DNA of 64,000 bases from Paralvinella palmiformis (GCA_025642065.1 JAODUP010000505.1:202501-266500); one strand, 5' to 3'. Counted from the first letter of the stretch, positions 38,926 to 52,949 are shown. Numbers and translations: made by a program. The notes: generated by a model not told the origin, from the letters alone.

Positions 38926-39529
38926 CTATAATCAAACAGAAACACTTGTGTATATTCAGTTTCTAAAGATTTCATTTATATATAAGTAATTACTGTAATA
39001 CATACACCAAATATAGATATACAGTGAAAATCATCTAAACTGATGTTTCTTGGGATAGTAGAATATTCTGGTTTACTGTCTAATCGTCAGTTTTTCCAAA
39101 GTCCTTGTCACCATTTAATGGTATGTATTGTAGGCACCTGTGCTACGATGACATTTAAATGTGACTCTACACATAATATGTACAACAACCCGAATACTTT
39201 AATGTTAAATGTGGTCTTAACTTTAGCAGACAAGACAAGTCATTTATGAAAACATTTTCTACATGGTGTTGACACAAATTGTCTGGACAGTGTTGACACA
39301 ACTTGTCAAACTTTATTAATAAACACATGACAGGTTAAAGCAGTCATGTCTACAAGAAAAGGAGATCGGTGGGTACTATAAATACTAATATTCTGTAAGT
39401 GTGACAGTTATTATTTTGTAAACGACATAGTTTGTTAAATGGCAGAAACAACATATTTGAAATAGTTTTGCGTTAAGTAAGTGATATCACACATTGTGCA
39501 AATTATATTGAATGGTGAATGAGTTTTTG

Positions 39530-39640
39530 AGTTCAGTTGAGTTGTTTAGTCTCATTATTCACAACCAGGACATATGGCTGAGTAAAATGTACTCGGAGAA
39601 ACAAATTTCACAAACTGACAATCTGGAAGTTTGCAGTACA
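39530..39640 (-). mobile_element. SINE fragment, family S3
   Basis: TTGTTTAGTCTCATTATTCA and CAGGACATATGGCTGAG match the body of the S3 copies at 11995 and 16430. Confidence 0.4.
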
Positions 39641-39824
39641 GTGCACTTAAGCCACTTCACTATCAGAATAAATTATATTTGTCATGTCACATTAGGGTGA
39701 AGGAGATACATTAGAAGATAACTATAGCACCAAGCTACGAGTTTTCTAATGAAATATTTGTATACTCACTATTTTTGTTATTTTTTATATTAAATAGGTA
39801 CAAATTCAAATACTAAACAACTAT

Positions 39825-39902
39825 TACCATCATCATCATCACCATCATCACTACCACCACCACTATCATCATCATCACCATCACCATCATCATCACCATC
39901 AT
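39825..39902. repeat. (ATC)n/(ACC)n microsatellite
   Basis: About 78 bases of imperfect ATC units with ACC interruptions. Confidence 0.9.
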
Positions 39903-40779
39903 GTTTAATTAACACACAGGGAATAACAAAGTTAGTAGGATTAGCAAATGGGAAGCATGTTATCAGTTAGTAGACCAATGCCAGTGATAACTGAGAGACA
40001 TCCAGAAAATATTCCTGAAGAATCCTTCTTCATTCAACAATTGCCTTAAAATATACCTAAAAATGGGGGGTGGCATATGTAAAAATATTAATAAAAGACT
40101 AATTAAAGATAATAACAAATATATGTATACATATTAATAAAAGACTAAATAAAGATATTAAAAACTAAATGTAAAACAATTAATAAAAGACTAAATAAAG
40201 ATAATAAAATATTAAGTTCATTCACTAAGTGTCCAGTTCGAATAGTATTATTATGAGTGTTGTTTTATCTTCTGTTCCATTGTCTTCTCTTATCTGGGGC
40301 TACTGGTTTAATACTTTACACACAAGCAAATGATATTCTATGATCGATGTATCCTTTATTTTAATTATGTTTATGCCCCACTTATAACGTGATTTTTAAA
40401 GGGTGATTACTATTGATATCGGTGACCATTTAAACAGAGTAATGTGTAAATCCAGGTGAGCATTCAACAGGAAAATGTGAAAAAATATGCTACTGGAAAA
40501 ATATTCTGAAGTGATATAAAGGAAGCATCACAGAAGAAACATGATTAATATATTATCTTCAAAGAAGTACCAACTTTTAGATTATATGTAGACATCAATA
40601 ATTTCAATTTAAAGCACACTGGTCAACTTGTGATTACCTGGATTACTGTGACAACACGGAGTTGATTCAGATACCTATATAACCTGTAAGAAGGTTACTC
40701 TAAGGCCCTTGACAATAAATAATGTTATAGATGTAACAGATTTATATCTTTAAAGATACATAATTCTTTCCAGCCAAAT

Positions 40780-43190
40780 ACATAATATATTCAGCTAGGA
40801 AAAACTGAAACAAAAAGATTAGTTTGTATCTTCTTTTTGAAAGTATCATTGGTTTGCACTTTCTGATGGTTACTGGAAGATTATTCCATAAAGTTGCAGC
40901 AGCCTTTTTGAAACATCTATTACCGTATGTCAGTCCACGTGTTTGGCCGTAAAACGTGTTAATGGAACGGCTAAGAATGCTCCAGACTCAGACCGTAGAT
41001 ACCTTGTTGGCTGATACGGAACGACAAGTTCCTCTAAGTACCGAGGGGCAGTCCCTTGAAGTGCCTTAAAAGTGTACATCAAAATCTTGTTGCGACCTAT
41101 ATATAACCGAAAGCCAGTGCAAGGAGTTCAAGACTGGTGTTATGTGTTCTCTTTTATGAGTGCGAATGACTAACCTGGCAGAAGAATTCTGTACTTTTTG
41201 TAGTCGTGTCATCAGTGTGCTTGGAAAACCATACAGGAGAGCATTGCCGTCATCTAGCCGATATGTTATCAGGGCGTGTGTCCGTGGTTTGCAAGCATCC
41301 AATGTGATGCACCGCCTGCTATGACCAATATTACAAATTTGGTAATAACAGGCTTTAGATATTGCATTTACTTGCCTCTCCATGGTCAGGAATGTATCAA
41401 AATATACTCCTAAGTTATTCAGTGACAATGCTACAGAAACAGTATTCTTACCTACTTGAAGCCGTAATTTATCCTAACCTGATGTTTTGGGTTAAGGATA
41501 ATGAGCTCTGTCTTTTCCTCGTTTAACTTAAGCATGTTTGCACTCATCCAAGTACTGATATCAGCCAAACAAGCTTCCAACTTTTTTGCAACGTCAGATC
41601 AAGTGTTTTGGGCATGATCGCCATATAAACCTGAGTATCATCTGCATAACAGTTGTAGAACAAATTATGTCGGCTACATATTGCACCAATTGGTTTTGAA
41701 TACAAACAGAACTTACGTCGTCCAAGTACCGATCCCTGTGGCACCCCCAAATTCAGGTATTATCTTCTGATGTCGTCATTCCTATGGCAACACACTGATA
41801 TCTGTCACTCAGATCAGATTAGACCCAGGAGAGGGCACATCTGGTTACTCCCAAAAAGTGCTCAGGGTGCGCCTTTGAAGGATCTTGTGATCTATGACAT
41901 CGAAAGCAGCAGATAAGTCAAGAAGAACTAATGCTGCCATACACTTCCTATTTAAAGCTTCAGCAATGTCATGATGGACCCTCAGGAGCGCGGTCTCTGT
42001 AAAGTGACCGGTACGGTAAGCTGACTGAAGAATACCGTGCAGTCTGTGACTACTCAAATCGGTCTTCAACCGCTTAACAACTATTGGACTCCACTAGTGA
42101 TTTGTTTATAATAGCCGTAATCCAAGGCAGTAGGTATTCCAGCACTTCTTTCAACAGGTATATAGGTAATGGGTCTAGTTCACAAGATTTTGAGGGAGAC
42201 TTAATGATAATATCACGTACCTCATCTTGGGTGGCAGACGCAAGTTTTATCAGAGGCTGTCCTTCCAATGTGGTATCAGCGCTCATCACGACAGCGTCAT
42301 TTATTGGCAATTTCTGATTATCAATCTCATCTCTAAAGGTTGTAATTTTCCTAATCAAGAAATAACTTAAATTGTTGGCCAAGTGTTCATCAGATGAACA
42401 GCTTGGCATAATGATTTCTCCTTTATGTCCCATCAAATTCTTAGTGATTCTGAACAGACATTTGTTACTGTTCCCACATTATGCTATCTTGTCTGAATAA
42501 TAAGTCCTCTTGGGTCTCATGAGAAGCTTTCCTACTTCACGTTTTGTATTCCGCCACAGTTATTCAGCTTTCTGATGATTGTGTTTTCCTTCTCGAAGTT
42601 ATTCAGTATACCAGGGAGCAGTTTGCCTCAGGGTTGTAGTTTTCCTCTGCAGAGGGGCATGTTTATTGATCAAAAACTTAACACCCGAATTATATGCTTC
42701 CACAAGGTCATCTAAAGCGCCAGTTGTACATAATAAGGTGGCAGATGATTTGATGTCCTCGATGAAATCTGCACCAAACAAATGGTAACCTGAAAGGCAA
42801 AATGTCACCTGAGTCTTTACCTCTACTATCATACAGGCATGGGTCGACAATAGACGGACTTCCCTTGATGATAGAGCTGCTTTCTCTTGTAATGATCACA
42901 TCTAGCGTATGGCCACGGATATGAGTTGCTCCAGTAACATGTTGTACAAGACCATAAGCATTAAGTTGTCCCGTGAATGGACGAACATTGATGTCTGTAG
43001 GATCATCAAAATCTCCAGTAATAACGACCTCCTGATGTATGGTTGAAGGCGGTCAAGATAATTTGACCACTCGTCTAAACATATCGTAGCTTTGAAGTGA
43101 TTCTGTCCAGAAGGAGGTGGACGATAGATAATACACAATCTCATCTGGGTCTTTCCAGCTTTCACGGACAATTCCATGTGTTAAAATTGC
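40780..43190 (-). mobile_element. LINE 2, CR1/L2-like, degenerate, in gene A intron
   Basis: Order on the minus strand: endonuclease tail (42902-43177, IIYRPPPSGQNHF), linker (42074-42850), RT fingers (41845-42069, SAYRTGHFTETALLR and LLDLSAAFDVIDHKIL), palm (41544-41750, GVPQGSVLG and YADDTQVY) and C-terminus (41066-41428, LQKVQNSSARLV). The catalytic YADD is intact but frames are broken. It sits between gene A exons a4 and a5, in the gene's own orientation. Confidence 0.9.
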
Positions 43191-43260
43191 ATAAATAAAC
43201 CGTCCTTAGTGGATTGGAATATATTCAAGACTAACTATTCATTAGTCATTAATGCAGAAA

Positions 43261-43496
43261 ACAATGTAACTAGAATATCAGACGTGAAGCAGTATGATTT
43301 TTAATCTGTACAGCATATAAATGATTAACCAGCAGCTGCACCACCACCAGCAGCAGCATCAGCAGCAACAACAACCACAACAACAAACAATGTAACTAGA
43401 ATATCAGACGTGAAGCAGTATGATTTTTAATATGTACAACATATAAATGATTAACCAGCAGCTGCACCAGCAGCAGCAGCAACAACAACAACAACA
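43261..43496. repeat. 126-bp tandem duplication with CAG/CAA runs
   Basis: Two units starting ACAATGTAACTAGAATATCA at 43261 and 43387 each end in AGCAGC and AACAAC runs. Confidence 0.92.
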
Positions 43497-43583
43497 ATTA
43501 AGCAAAACATTTAAAAAATCTATTTCTTTCCAGTAAATGGTTACTCACTATTTTCAAGGAGGTTTTTAAAGTAATTGTTTTAC

Positions 43584-43662
43584 TTTTTCCTGGTTGTTCT
43601 CATCAAATTTGGTTAGAGAAGACATAACCTCTTGAAGACTGTTAACATAGCCCCACATCTGT
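43584..43662 (-). CDS. Gene A exon a4
   Basis: A 79-base exon (phase 2 in, 0 out) encodes QMWGYVNSLQEVMSSLTKFD and ENNQEK. It fits the IP3 receptor 'HMW.LF.NF..D' helix that follows a3. The donor is GTAAAA. Confidence 0.82.
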
Positions 43663-43980
43663 CTGGAATTAGTGATATAATAACACCTAGTAATATGATG
43701 AGGCAATGAGGACACTCACTCAACTAACCAACCAATCAATTAATAATTAATACAAACAAATGATTGAATAAATAAATACAAACACAAGCAAACAAGGATA
43801 CATAAAAGTGTAAAATATACACTTTATTATGTCTCTGAAAACTGTGCTCATTAAAATAAGAGACCTATATATTTATTGTGGGGAGGGGTGAAACAGTTGG
43901 ACAGGAAACTTGGCTAAACTAATAAATCTGCATTAGAACAAATTATAACAATAGCTGATGATTAAGAGTTGGCTACTTAC

Positions 43981-44168
43981 TCTTCATGCATCAAGTCTCC
44001 AGCTCCGCTGTCTATCATTCCACTGGTAGTGTTCAGATAGACCCACAATAAGAATCTGACAAAAGGTCTCTTCAGGTTGTTACTGATGTTAGCATCTGTC
44101 AGGATCTCTAAGAGCTCCTTAATACTGAAGATCGTCCGACATATGGACTCTATAAATCGATTCTCACC
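43981..44168 (-). CDS. Gene A exon a3
   Basis: A 188-base exon (phase 0 in, 2 out) continues directly from a2: GENRFIESICRTIFSIKELL, EILTDANISNNLKRPFVRFL and LWVYLNTTSGMIDSGAGDLM. This is the strongly conserved 'CAEG.N...E..C...F...DI..V.......LK..Y..FL...Y..T' block of the RIH-associated region. The reading frame stays open upstream of the acceptor by chance; the CCTTCAG acceptor sets the start. Confidence 0.9.
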
Positions 44169-44169
44169 C

Positions 44170-45070
44170 TGAAGGTAAACAAATTCAGACTGTGGATAGA
44201 TCCAGATACGATACAAGACAGACAAGATGAGTTTGTCAGGTTTTTCATGGACCTTTTTAGCACATCCTAGATTTAGGTTGGATAGAAATTTGTTTAAGTT
44301 TTTTTTTCTTCTTATGTACTTGCAAAGTACTTTTGCAAACATCTGTTTTACATTTTCTCTGTAACTTAATGCCTGTCAAGGAAGAATATATCTTGTCAAG
44401 TGTCTTCTCACATAATTTTACAGTACCATAAAAATTTTGTATATCATTAAAATAAAAAATAATCGTAAAGTGAATATTTGTATTAAGTCCAATCTATTGT
44501 CTTCATAAAATATATCATTTGCGATATTTAACAATTAAGTTAAAGCTAATTATATGTTAAAACTTCAAAATACTTCACAACCTAAATTAGTTCACAAGAA
44601 ATTAAATATCTGTCTGAAGATTTATCAAGTAGAATTATCAAAAAAGAAAACACTTAAAAATAAATTCAATATAATGGCATGGTTGCCATTAACATAATTT
44701 AAAAGCTCACATTTGGATGTACATGAATGTACTATTTCCGTCGGAAAAACTGATTATGAAGAAAATACATTAATATATAAGCGAGTACTTATTCTTAAGG
44801 AAACTGATCTGTCATGTTTGTAATTAAATTGCTTGAGATTTGAATTATGTTAGTTAAGCTTCATGAAGCAAAACTGGTTAAATTGTTCAGATAATTCAGT
44901 GTGATAAACCTAGTTTATAAATCACAAGCAATATTTTATAATTAATGTGCATGTAAACTATTCAAAGTTGAGGAAAGACTACAGATGTCAAAGTTTGGCT
45001 CAGACTGTAATTTTTGTTATGCACTGTTGTTCTGGGATATTTATCAGTGCATATATAATTTAAATATAAC
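44170..45070. other. Gene A intron between a2 and a3, no further features
   Basis: AT-rich sequence. A frame upstream of a3 stays open by chance to 44342 but has no splice support. Confidence 0.5.
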
Positions 45071-45079
45071 ATAGTTTAT

Positions 45080-45094
45080 AACACACACACACGT

Positions 45095-45135
<41 letters not shown>
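45080..45135. repeat. (CA)n microsatellite
   Basis: About 55 bases of AC with one GTG interruption, 20 bases from the donor of gene A exon a2. Confidence 0.95.
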
Positions 45136-45138
<3 letters not shown>

Positions 45139-45154
45139 AGAGACAATAACATAC

Positions 45155-45236
45155 CTCAGCACAAATTGCTAATACATCAACAAGAGCTATCATATAGTCC
45201 AAGTAAGGACAATTATTTACTCTTAATAACTGATGT
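45155..45236 (-). CDS. Gene A exon a2
   Basis: An 82-base exon (phase 2 in, 0 out) encodes HQLLRVNNCPYLDYMIALVD and VLAICAE. It matches the family stretch '...Y...LV.LLA.C.EG.N'. The acceptor is ATTCTAG and the donor GTATGT. Confidence 0.85.
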
Positions 45237-45330
45237 CTAGAATATAAATAGCATCAGTATGACCTCAATCATAAAACATAGTTTAAAATTTTAAAAGTAT
45301 TAAACTAATATATTTATAGAAAATAATTAT

Positions 45331-45400
45331 CTATCTCTCTCTCTCTAACTATCTACCTATCTATATATCTATCTATCTATCTGTGTATTTATCTATCTCT
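45331..45400. repeat. (CTAT)n/(CT)n microsatellite
   Basis: Imperfect CTAT units after a CT run. Confidence 0.9.
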
Positions 45401-46664
45401 ATCAAATGTGAATTAACTTGAACACTTCCAGCTTGTTTAATCAAAATTTGACACAACTGACTAATACACATTATATTTAATAATATTTCTCTCATATCAA
45501 TTAACCATTCTAGATAAGGATTAATTACTGTTGGTTAGGAACTAAAATCATACAGATATTAGCTTTCTTGCAGTTTAATGGCAAGATGCAGTTTGAAAAG
45601 GAGACAGTGTTCTTGGCTTGACTAAGACTTCTTACTTTTAGGAATGTAAAGTGTATGCCAATTAATGATGATTAATGATGTAATGAAACAAAAAGATCAT
45701 ATAGTATCATATTTTGTAAGCCAGCCTCAGAATATAAAGAAATAAACCATGGGCTGACTCTAAAACCTGAAACAATTGGGAGAATTTCCATTTTATGTTT
45801 CATTTCTGTTTCTTTTCTTATCTTTAAGGCAATTCTTTTGTGGTCAATATGTTTTGTTTTTTTCCAATTGATTATAATAATACTGAAATGTACTAGCATT
45901 ATTAGCCACTTATATGTTTCAAGTTATACATAAAATACATTTTTTGTTGGTAGAAATGTCATACCAAGTTTGTGTTTGCATTGATCACTTTGAGCTGGTC
46001 ACCATGTGGCTAATTAATTATACAGTATAATATGCAAGTATAGCTCAGTAGATATTTATGAAGATGCCTTATATGACACCCAATCACTGCTAGAGATCTG
46101 AATTATCACATATGTACAATTAAAATACCTACATATTGTACTGATTTTAATATTTAATAAAATTTTAGTTCTAATAAAATAAATAAATAAAATAGCTAGA
46201 ATTATTGTTTTCTACATTTTAATAAGGAATTATACATGTCAATGTAGGATAAGAATAAATTTACCAAAAAACACTTCAAGATGTTAAAATTTTAGGTTGT
46301 ATGCACTCTTAGAATATAGCTCTCTGGTTAAAAAAACAGAGTTGATATTGTATATTTGGTTAGGAAATGGGAATTATTATGATTATTAAGTATAAAGTAA
46401 GAGAATATTTTATGTCAATCTACACATCCATATTATTCTTTGAAGTAATTATTTATAGCACATTATGAAGTGACAATTGCAATATAGATGACAATAGTGA
46501 GGTTTATTGCAACAAAATAAAGTGATAATTAGTCAAATTTGGCTTTATACAATATATAATCAACTTTTCCAATGTTTATCAATAAACATACCTAGTTTAT
46601 TCAGTTAATATTTCTATCCAGCATATCAAATCCAATCACATAGTATTGATATCTTTGTTTACAC

Positions 46665-46819
<155 letters not shown>

Positions 46820-46854
46820 CTTATTTGTATTCACTTTCTGCACATATGACAAAC

Positions 46855-47016
46855 CTCAATTAATGCCTCAGCCATTTCTGGTTCAGCACACTCTATGTTC
46901 AGTAACATGTCTAATCGGTCAAAGATGCGTTGCTGGACAATTTCATTCCCTCTAGCCAGAACCTTGAGTAGAGTGAATACCTTCTGGAATATGCTAAGAA
47001 TACCATTGTACTGGAC
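46855..47016 (-). CDS. Gene A exon a1
   Basis: A 162-base, phase-0 exon encodes VQYNGILSIFQKVFTLLKVL, ARGNEIVQQRIFDRLDMLLN and IECAEPEMAEALIE. The pattern 'LL..L..GN...Q..........L' is typical of the RIH region of IP3 and ryanodine receptors. The acceptor is ATCCAG and the donor GTTTGT. Confidence 0.82.
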
Positions 47017-47215
47017 CTGGATATGATGAAATGATAGAGATGTATATAAATATAATAGTTACATACGCAATAATGTATGGAATAAAACAATAAACATTAA
47101 ATACAATAGTGGTGATATCTCCTAAAAACTGATTATGAATTAATTATATTTATTATTCATATGAGAACGGATTTTGGAGAATTCTATTTATAAAACAATC
47201 CACACATGTTCATAA

Positions 47216-47219
<4 letters not shown>

Positions 47220-47306
<87 letters not shown>

Positions 47307-47313
47307 GAGAGAG

Positions 47314-47362
<49 letters not shown>
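47220..47362. repeat. (TA)n(GA)n microsatellite
   Basis: A TA run of about 84 bases passes into a GA run of about 57. Confidence 0.95.
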
Positions 47363-47365
<3 letters not shown>

Positions 47366-47369
47366 ATAA

Positions 47370-50300
47370 CCCATTTTGTGGAAACATTAACAAAATACCA
47401 TTCCATTATGATTCAAGATACATAATGGAGGGTACACTATATTTAGAATACCAGTATGAATTTTTCATTTCATTATAAATTCAATAAATATTTCAATAAA
47501 CAGTTAATGTTTATAGAAAATTCTACCTCTTTCTCTTGATCTTTCTCACATGCACACACACATACACAAAATTATATAAACCCTACTTGTGTCAGTTAAC
47601 ATAAAACAGCATCATTATTTACACAAAACACAACAATAACAAGACAACAATAACAGTAATATTTTAGAACGTTACATTTGCCAGTTAATAAAACAAGAAT
47701 CTCTTCATAAGTCATAAACTTAGAACTTTATTGATATCATATGTGTGATCATAAACTGTATGACAGACATACTTCAGACATTTAAAACATGATTCCGTCC
47801 GCATTGCACACAAAATGTCACCAATAACAGTGGCACATACTTTTCTAGTCATAATAATTTATTTTACAAATACAAATTATAGACAAGCAGCCAATAATAA
47901 AGTCAATAATGACTTGACAAATAAACATTTTGTTTCAATAAAAATGTTCCACTGTGTTATAGACTAATTTGTTCTACTTGAAAATGATTGGTTTTATTTC
48001 AGTAACCAACATTAAAAAACAAATTACACTTTACACAAGTGCGACAATATGTAATAGGATAGCATAAAGGTTTTAGCAAAGGAAATTCACAAAATAATCA
48101 GTAGTGAATGATAGGCCTTTCTTAATTCTGGAGCTGACCTTAAGTGTGAAATTTGGCAGAGGTGTCATTCCCTCGAAAAATAAGATAATAAAATCAAAGC
48201 CTCTTACTGGAGGAAAGAACATCCCACAGATAGAGTAAATATTGTTTTTTGATTTTATGACAAAGACTCTTTCAGCTGCCCCCTGATGTGACTCATGGTT
48301 GATAATATGCTGTTATTGTACAGATTATGTACACAGTTCTCGTGCAGTATTGATAAATAAAGATAATTATATAGATTATGCACACAATTCTCACAGTGTG
48401 GTTTTGTGTGTTAGTACTGTGAATTTATACATATGTACCTTAACCCAACATCCTGTAAACAAAAATAATTGGAATATCAAATATTCAAGTTACTTTTAAA
48501 AGATGAGCTGCCTTATGACATCTTCAGTTGACAAACTTCCCTGCATATTTCCTGCCACATTACTATAACTTAATGGAGTCATTGTCAGAAATGAAGGTCT
48601 TGATTATGTAAACAAACAAATCCATAGCATACAATTATGCTTAATTTCAAAATTACAATTTTATTTACCCTTAAAGTACAGTCTTTTTCCCAACCAACTT
48701 TAAATAACTTAATTTTGAAAAAACAATTAAAGCTGCCCTGAAGACAAATACTTCAGTTAGGTTTTACCATAATTATATTTATCTAAACTATAATAACTAT
48801 AATAATCAAATACTACAGAATATAAAATCTCAAGATGAAACATTGTATTATATAAACATTGTTATATCATTATAAATATTGTTCCACGAGTTAACTTGAA
48901 CAATAATTAATCTAGAAACCTCTTTCTAAATCTGATAAAAGTGTTCACACAACACTTAATCTGTTCTTTTTATGACAATGATATTATCAGAGTTTGAATA
49001 ACTGAAGTTTGTTATATTAATATGTATATGGATTGTAAATGTTCTTTGTTTTATACACTGATGTGCTTTGAGAGAGAAATGATTAATTGCTGTTCAAACT
49101 CGGGTACATTTAAAATGTTATAACGGTTTGGAAATATTTAGAGAGAAATGATTAATTGCTGTTCAGACTTTTGTACGTTTAAAATGTTGTAACAGTTTGG
49201 AAATATTTAAAACTGAAATTGAAAACTCATGAGTCTCATGCCAGATTCGAATGTCATTGGCTTAGCTTTGTTGTTCGGATTTGGCGAGGGACCTGAATAT
49301 TTCTCATTGGCTGTTTCGTAATCCATGTAACCTCTGACCCACCTTAGAGCTGGCAACCCTTTTTAAAATTTAAATCAGTTTTTGTTTGGATCTCGGTGAA
49401 TGTAGTCGAAAAGTGAATTGTTGTTAATGTGACTTGTGATGTTATTGAACATGGAGATGTGAATATCAGAAATGGATCATTGGTATTCATTAACAATGGA
49501 TCGTGAATAAACGGATCATGACTTATCAAGTCTTAATCGCTGATGTGTGTGTTTGACGGAAGCATGAACTTTAAATGGAGCCCCAGTATATAAAATAACG
49601 ATACAGCAAAGCAGACGCTCAGGGCTCGTGAAGAGCCCACCCCAACACCCTGATAGTATGCTGCTGAAAGATAATCTACAGCCGACTTTATTCCACAAAG
49701 AAAGAGTGCCATTGAACAGCTGTATTGTTACAACTTGATACGCTGTCCTTTTGTTTTAAGGTCAAGTACACAGCAATATATAACTGCCATCTCCTGGGCT
49801 AGGCCTATGGTGCTGTTTTTCCAATGCCCAAACATATTGGCAGCAAACAAATGAAATTTAACCTGATGGCCATTCTTAGCCATTACACCACTCGGTGAAT
49901 TATTAACAATTTTTCTCCTCATTTATCAATTTTTAATTACTCCACATTTTGCAATAAACAAGCTTAAAAGCCATGCTCCGTGTCGACCCTAAAGCTTGAT
50001 TTAGAATAATAAAAATGATTTAAAATGATAAAACCTCAAAGTCCCATTCCCAACCAATATAATATTCACAGCTGTTTAAGATTCTTTTGTTAGAACACAT
50101 TTGTGAATTAATACACAGACAAACAAACACACATTTGTTTTTATTTTTATTGATGAAAAAATAAAATCCAGCTAGATTTACTATTGGCTAATGCAAACAA
50201 AGTGACTAGCATTTGATTAACGAAATAGATTTACGTATTTATATGATTTATATAGGAACTTTTATTTACAAACATATTTTGGTAGTTCATTAAATATTAG

Positions 50301-50590
50301 GCAGGTGTGGGAGAGGTGATATAATAATTATGTGAGTTATTTACAAGTTCAAACATAAAGTCCAGTACACATATGACATCAATAAACTATTTAAGACAAT
50401 TAATTATCAGTAAATAACCGACAGTGATATATGTTACAGTTAGCGCACTGAACTAAATAAAATTGGTTAAGGAAATTTGCTTCACAGTAATAACACAATA
50501 ATCAACAGATGGTCCACAGGTGAACTATTAATAGATATTTTATATATAACAATTAATAAACAAGAGCTGATTCAGAAACATTAACAAAAA
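47370..50590. other. Intergenic or intronic stretch, few features
   Basis: AT-rich with no supported exon. A 69-bp tandem duplication (GAGAGAAATGATTAATTGCT at 49072 and 49141) is present. The stretch 49200-49740 is G+C-richer with no recognised coding content and could be part of an old LTR or promoter region. Confidence 0.4.
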
Positions 50591-50593
50591 ATG

Positions 50594-50798
50594 CTGTTTC
50601 AGTATGTTCTATTCAGTAAAGCAATTATTAACTGATAACGCCAGTTGAGAACGCATGGCTTTATTAGGCTAACTATAGACAACAAATCGGTAGGTGGCAC
50701 CACAATAACATGATATCATTATATACAAAGGGGTAGTAGTAGCTGTGCCACAATATAAGACTATACTGATATAATTAAAACTAGTGGATATTACAACA
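50594..50798 (-). repeat. Probable 3' LTR of the truncated gypsy element
   Basis: On the minus strand a purine-rich tract (GGAAAAAAGAAGGA) is followed by TGTTGTAATATCC, the usual PPT-LTR junction. The sequence then has TTTGTATATAATG (TATA) and CCTAATAAAGCC (polyadenylation signal). The lower boundary is approximate. Confidence 0.65.
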
Positions 50799-51884
50799 TC
50801 CTTCTTTTTTCCATTGTTTTTGAAGTTACCAAACAATGTATGATATATGTAAATCAAAATGATTAAATCAGTGGTGATATGAATAAACACTTGAATATTG
50901 TTCATAGATTTAATTTTGCTGGTGCTATTCCCTTGGTTGATCCTTGTGATACACAAGTCGGTTTCGGCATTGGAGCAGATGTGGTGTTCTGCTGAGTAGA
51001 CGTTGGTGTGTCATTATAGACATCTTCGCTACTGGTGTAGCTGTAGAGTAATCACTCGTTGCTGATTGGTCAGCTACATAACCCTTCACTTTGGCATTGG
51101 TGGTTGATGAATAGGCATCATTTAGAAGGTGTAGTACATTGGTCTTGCGCAAGTGAGATCGGTTGCGGCGGTAAGTTCCAGAATATGTATCCACTTGATA
51201 TGATCTTTCATCTATTCGTTTAGTTATAACACCCTTTTTCCATGTAACATTTGGAGAATATGGCTTCATCCTTACTACACTGCCTTCTTCTAGAACAACT
51301 AAGTCTTTGGCATTTTCGGTTATAATATGCTGCTTGTTGGTATTTAGCATGTTGTAACTTTGACTTTGTGTCTGTGCGTAAAGCGGGCTCCAGCAAACGA
51401 TCAGTCATTGGTAGTAATGTACGTGTACGTCTATTCATTAGACGTTGGGCTGAGCTAGGTAGGTCGCTTGTGGGTGTGTTGCGAATGTTCAATAATGCTA
51501 GATACTGATCAGCACCTGATTCACGTGTTTTCTTTAGCATACGTTTGGCTGATTTTACTACTGCTTCAACTTTCCCATTGGACCACGGGTAGTGTGGACT
51601 GGATGTGACATGTTCAAAGTCATACTTCTGTCCGAATTTACGGAACTCCTCTGCTGTGAACTGAGGCCCATTGTCCGTCATAACTGTAGTTGGTATGCCG
51701 TATCTTGAAAAGTGTGCTTTTATTTTTTTAATCACGGCATTCGAGGTTGTACGATTAAGTTTATTCCCAGAATTTGGAGAAATAGTCCACTGTTATTACA
51801 TAGTCAATTGATTTGTGAGTGAGTAGGTTAATCCCTACTTTCTGCCAAGGTCGGTCGGGTACATCGTGAGACTGAAACTAGTGT
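50799..51884 (-). mobile_element. Truncated Ty3/gypsy retrotransposon (integrase end)
   Basis: Minus-strand frames encode an integrase: THKSIDYVITVDYFSKFWE near 51830, then RYGIPTTVMTDNGPQFTAEE, YPWSNGKVEAVVKSAKRMLK and a C-terminal SH3-like tail (VVRMKPYSPNVTWKKGVITK). The second D and the E of the DDE triad are present; the first aspartate appears as N in VGIN. A frameshift splits the core. The 5' part, including reverse transcriptase, is missing because the element stops at the inner edge of the right arm. Confidence 0.85.
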
Positions 51885-52524
51885 AAAAATTTGATATGAT
51901 CTGGCTTTTTAAAAATAAAGGATATTTAAAAAATAAGCATAACAATTTGAAGTAGACACGCCGTTACTTGACATAACCCAAGCAGTAGGCCCAAGCAGGA
52001 TCTATCTAGATCTATATTTGTTTCAGACCAAAATCTGATTAAATTTTAATGAACAATATCAACCTATTAATCACAAAATGGGTATGTAAGATATACATAA
52101 GCTTACAGTTACATGTACTAGAGCCACTGAAGATATTATGGGCGGGAGGCATATTTACTTTATTATTGTTAATGATATAATTGGACTTCTAAAATTACAT
52201 TACTATAATCAGATAAATTTTCCCTAATTACAATAATTATAAGTAGCTGAGTATTTACATGATCATCTGCATCCATATTTATTTTTAAACGTAAGCAATT
52301 GGTATTTATTGATATATATGGACTTCTATTTATAATTTAGATGTTATGAAATTAATGATTAAATACCTCAACTAGTGGTAGAAACATTCATTTTGTTATT
52401 TTTTCTATTGACAGAAGTGAAAGATGAGTTTTTAATTGTTGTCGTTCAGATACATGATGAGGAAAGATTTAAATTACTTGAATACTAATTGTAGAATGTA
52501 TGATATGCATTTCACTGAAACGGA

Positions 52525-52655
52525 ATTCATGAACCAGACAACTTATCTAGAATGCTAGTCCAACTATTTTTGTTGTACCAAATCCACTGCATGCATCCAC
52601 TGAAATCAAACAGGAAGGTATTAACAGATAGGAGACAGTGCCAGCTGTGATGGTA
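52525..52655 (+). pseudogene. Degraded inverted copy of exon a6
   Basis: The sequence follows the exon at 30278-30405 in reverse orientation but lacks about ten bases near the donor and has several amino acid changes, giving a frame that ends in a stop. It is the right-arm relic of that exon. Confidence 0.5.
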
Positions 52656-52949
52656 ATTAATATTTATAAATATCAATGGTGAAAAGTGGTATTATAAAAT
52701 TAATTAAATAAGAAACAAATTTGGTCAGCCTATTTCATATCTTAAAACAAAAAAAGGATTACCAGCACCTGAACTAGTACCTGAATGTTCAGCTCATGTG
52801 CTTTAATTGGTATACTTCTCTTCATAACTTAAATGCATATCTAATCAAATTCTTTAACCAAATTGAAAAAAAGGAATACATGTGTTTACACATTGTGTAT
52901 TCACTTAATGGTTAAAGTCATTATTTTACAAGGTATTGTTCTGTTTCAG

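Noticed and set aside
44169..44342. N-terminal extension of the gene A exon a3 reading frame
   Set aside because: A good acceptor at 44169 joins a2 in phase to a family-conserved GENRF start; the upstream part does not match the family at this position.
49516..49922. Two minus-strand ORFs of about 60 residues near 49.5-49.9 kb
   Set aside because: No recognised motif, no splice signals, and base composition fits an old repeat rather than a gene.
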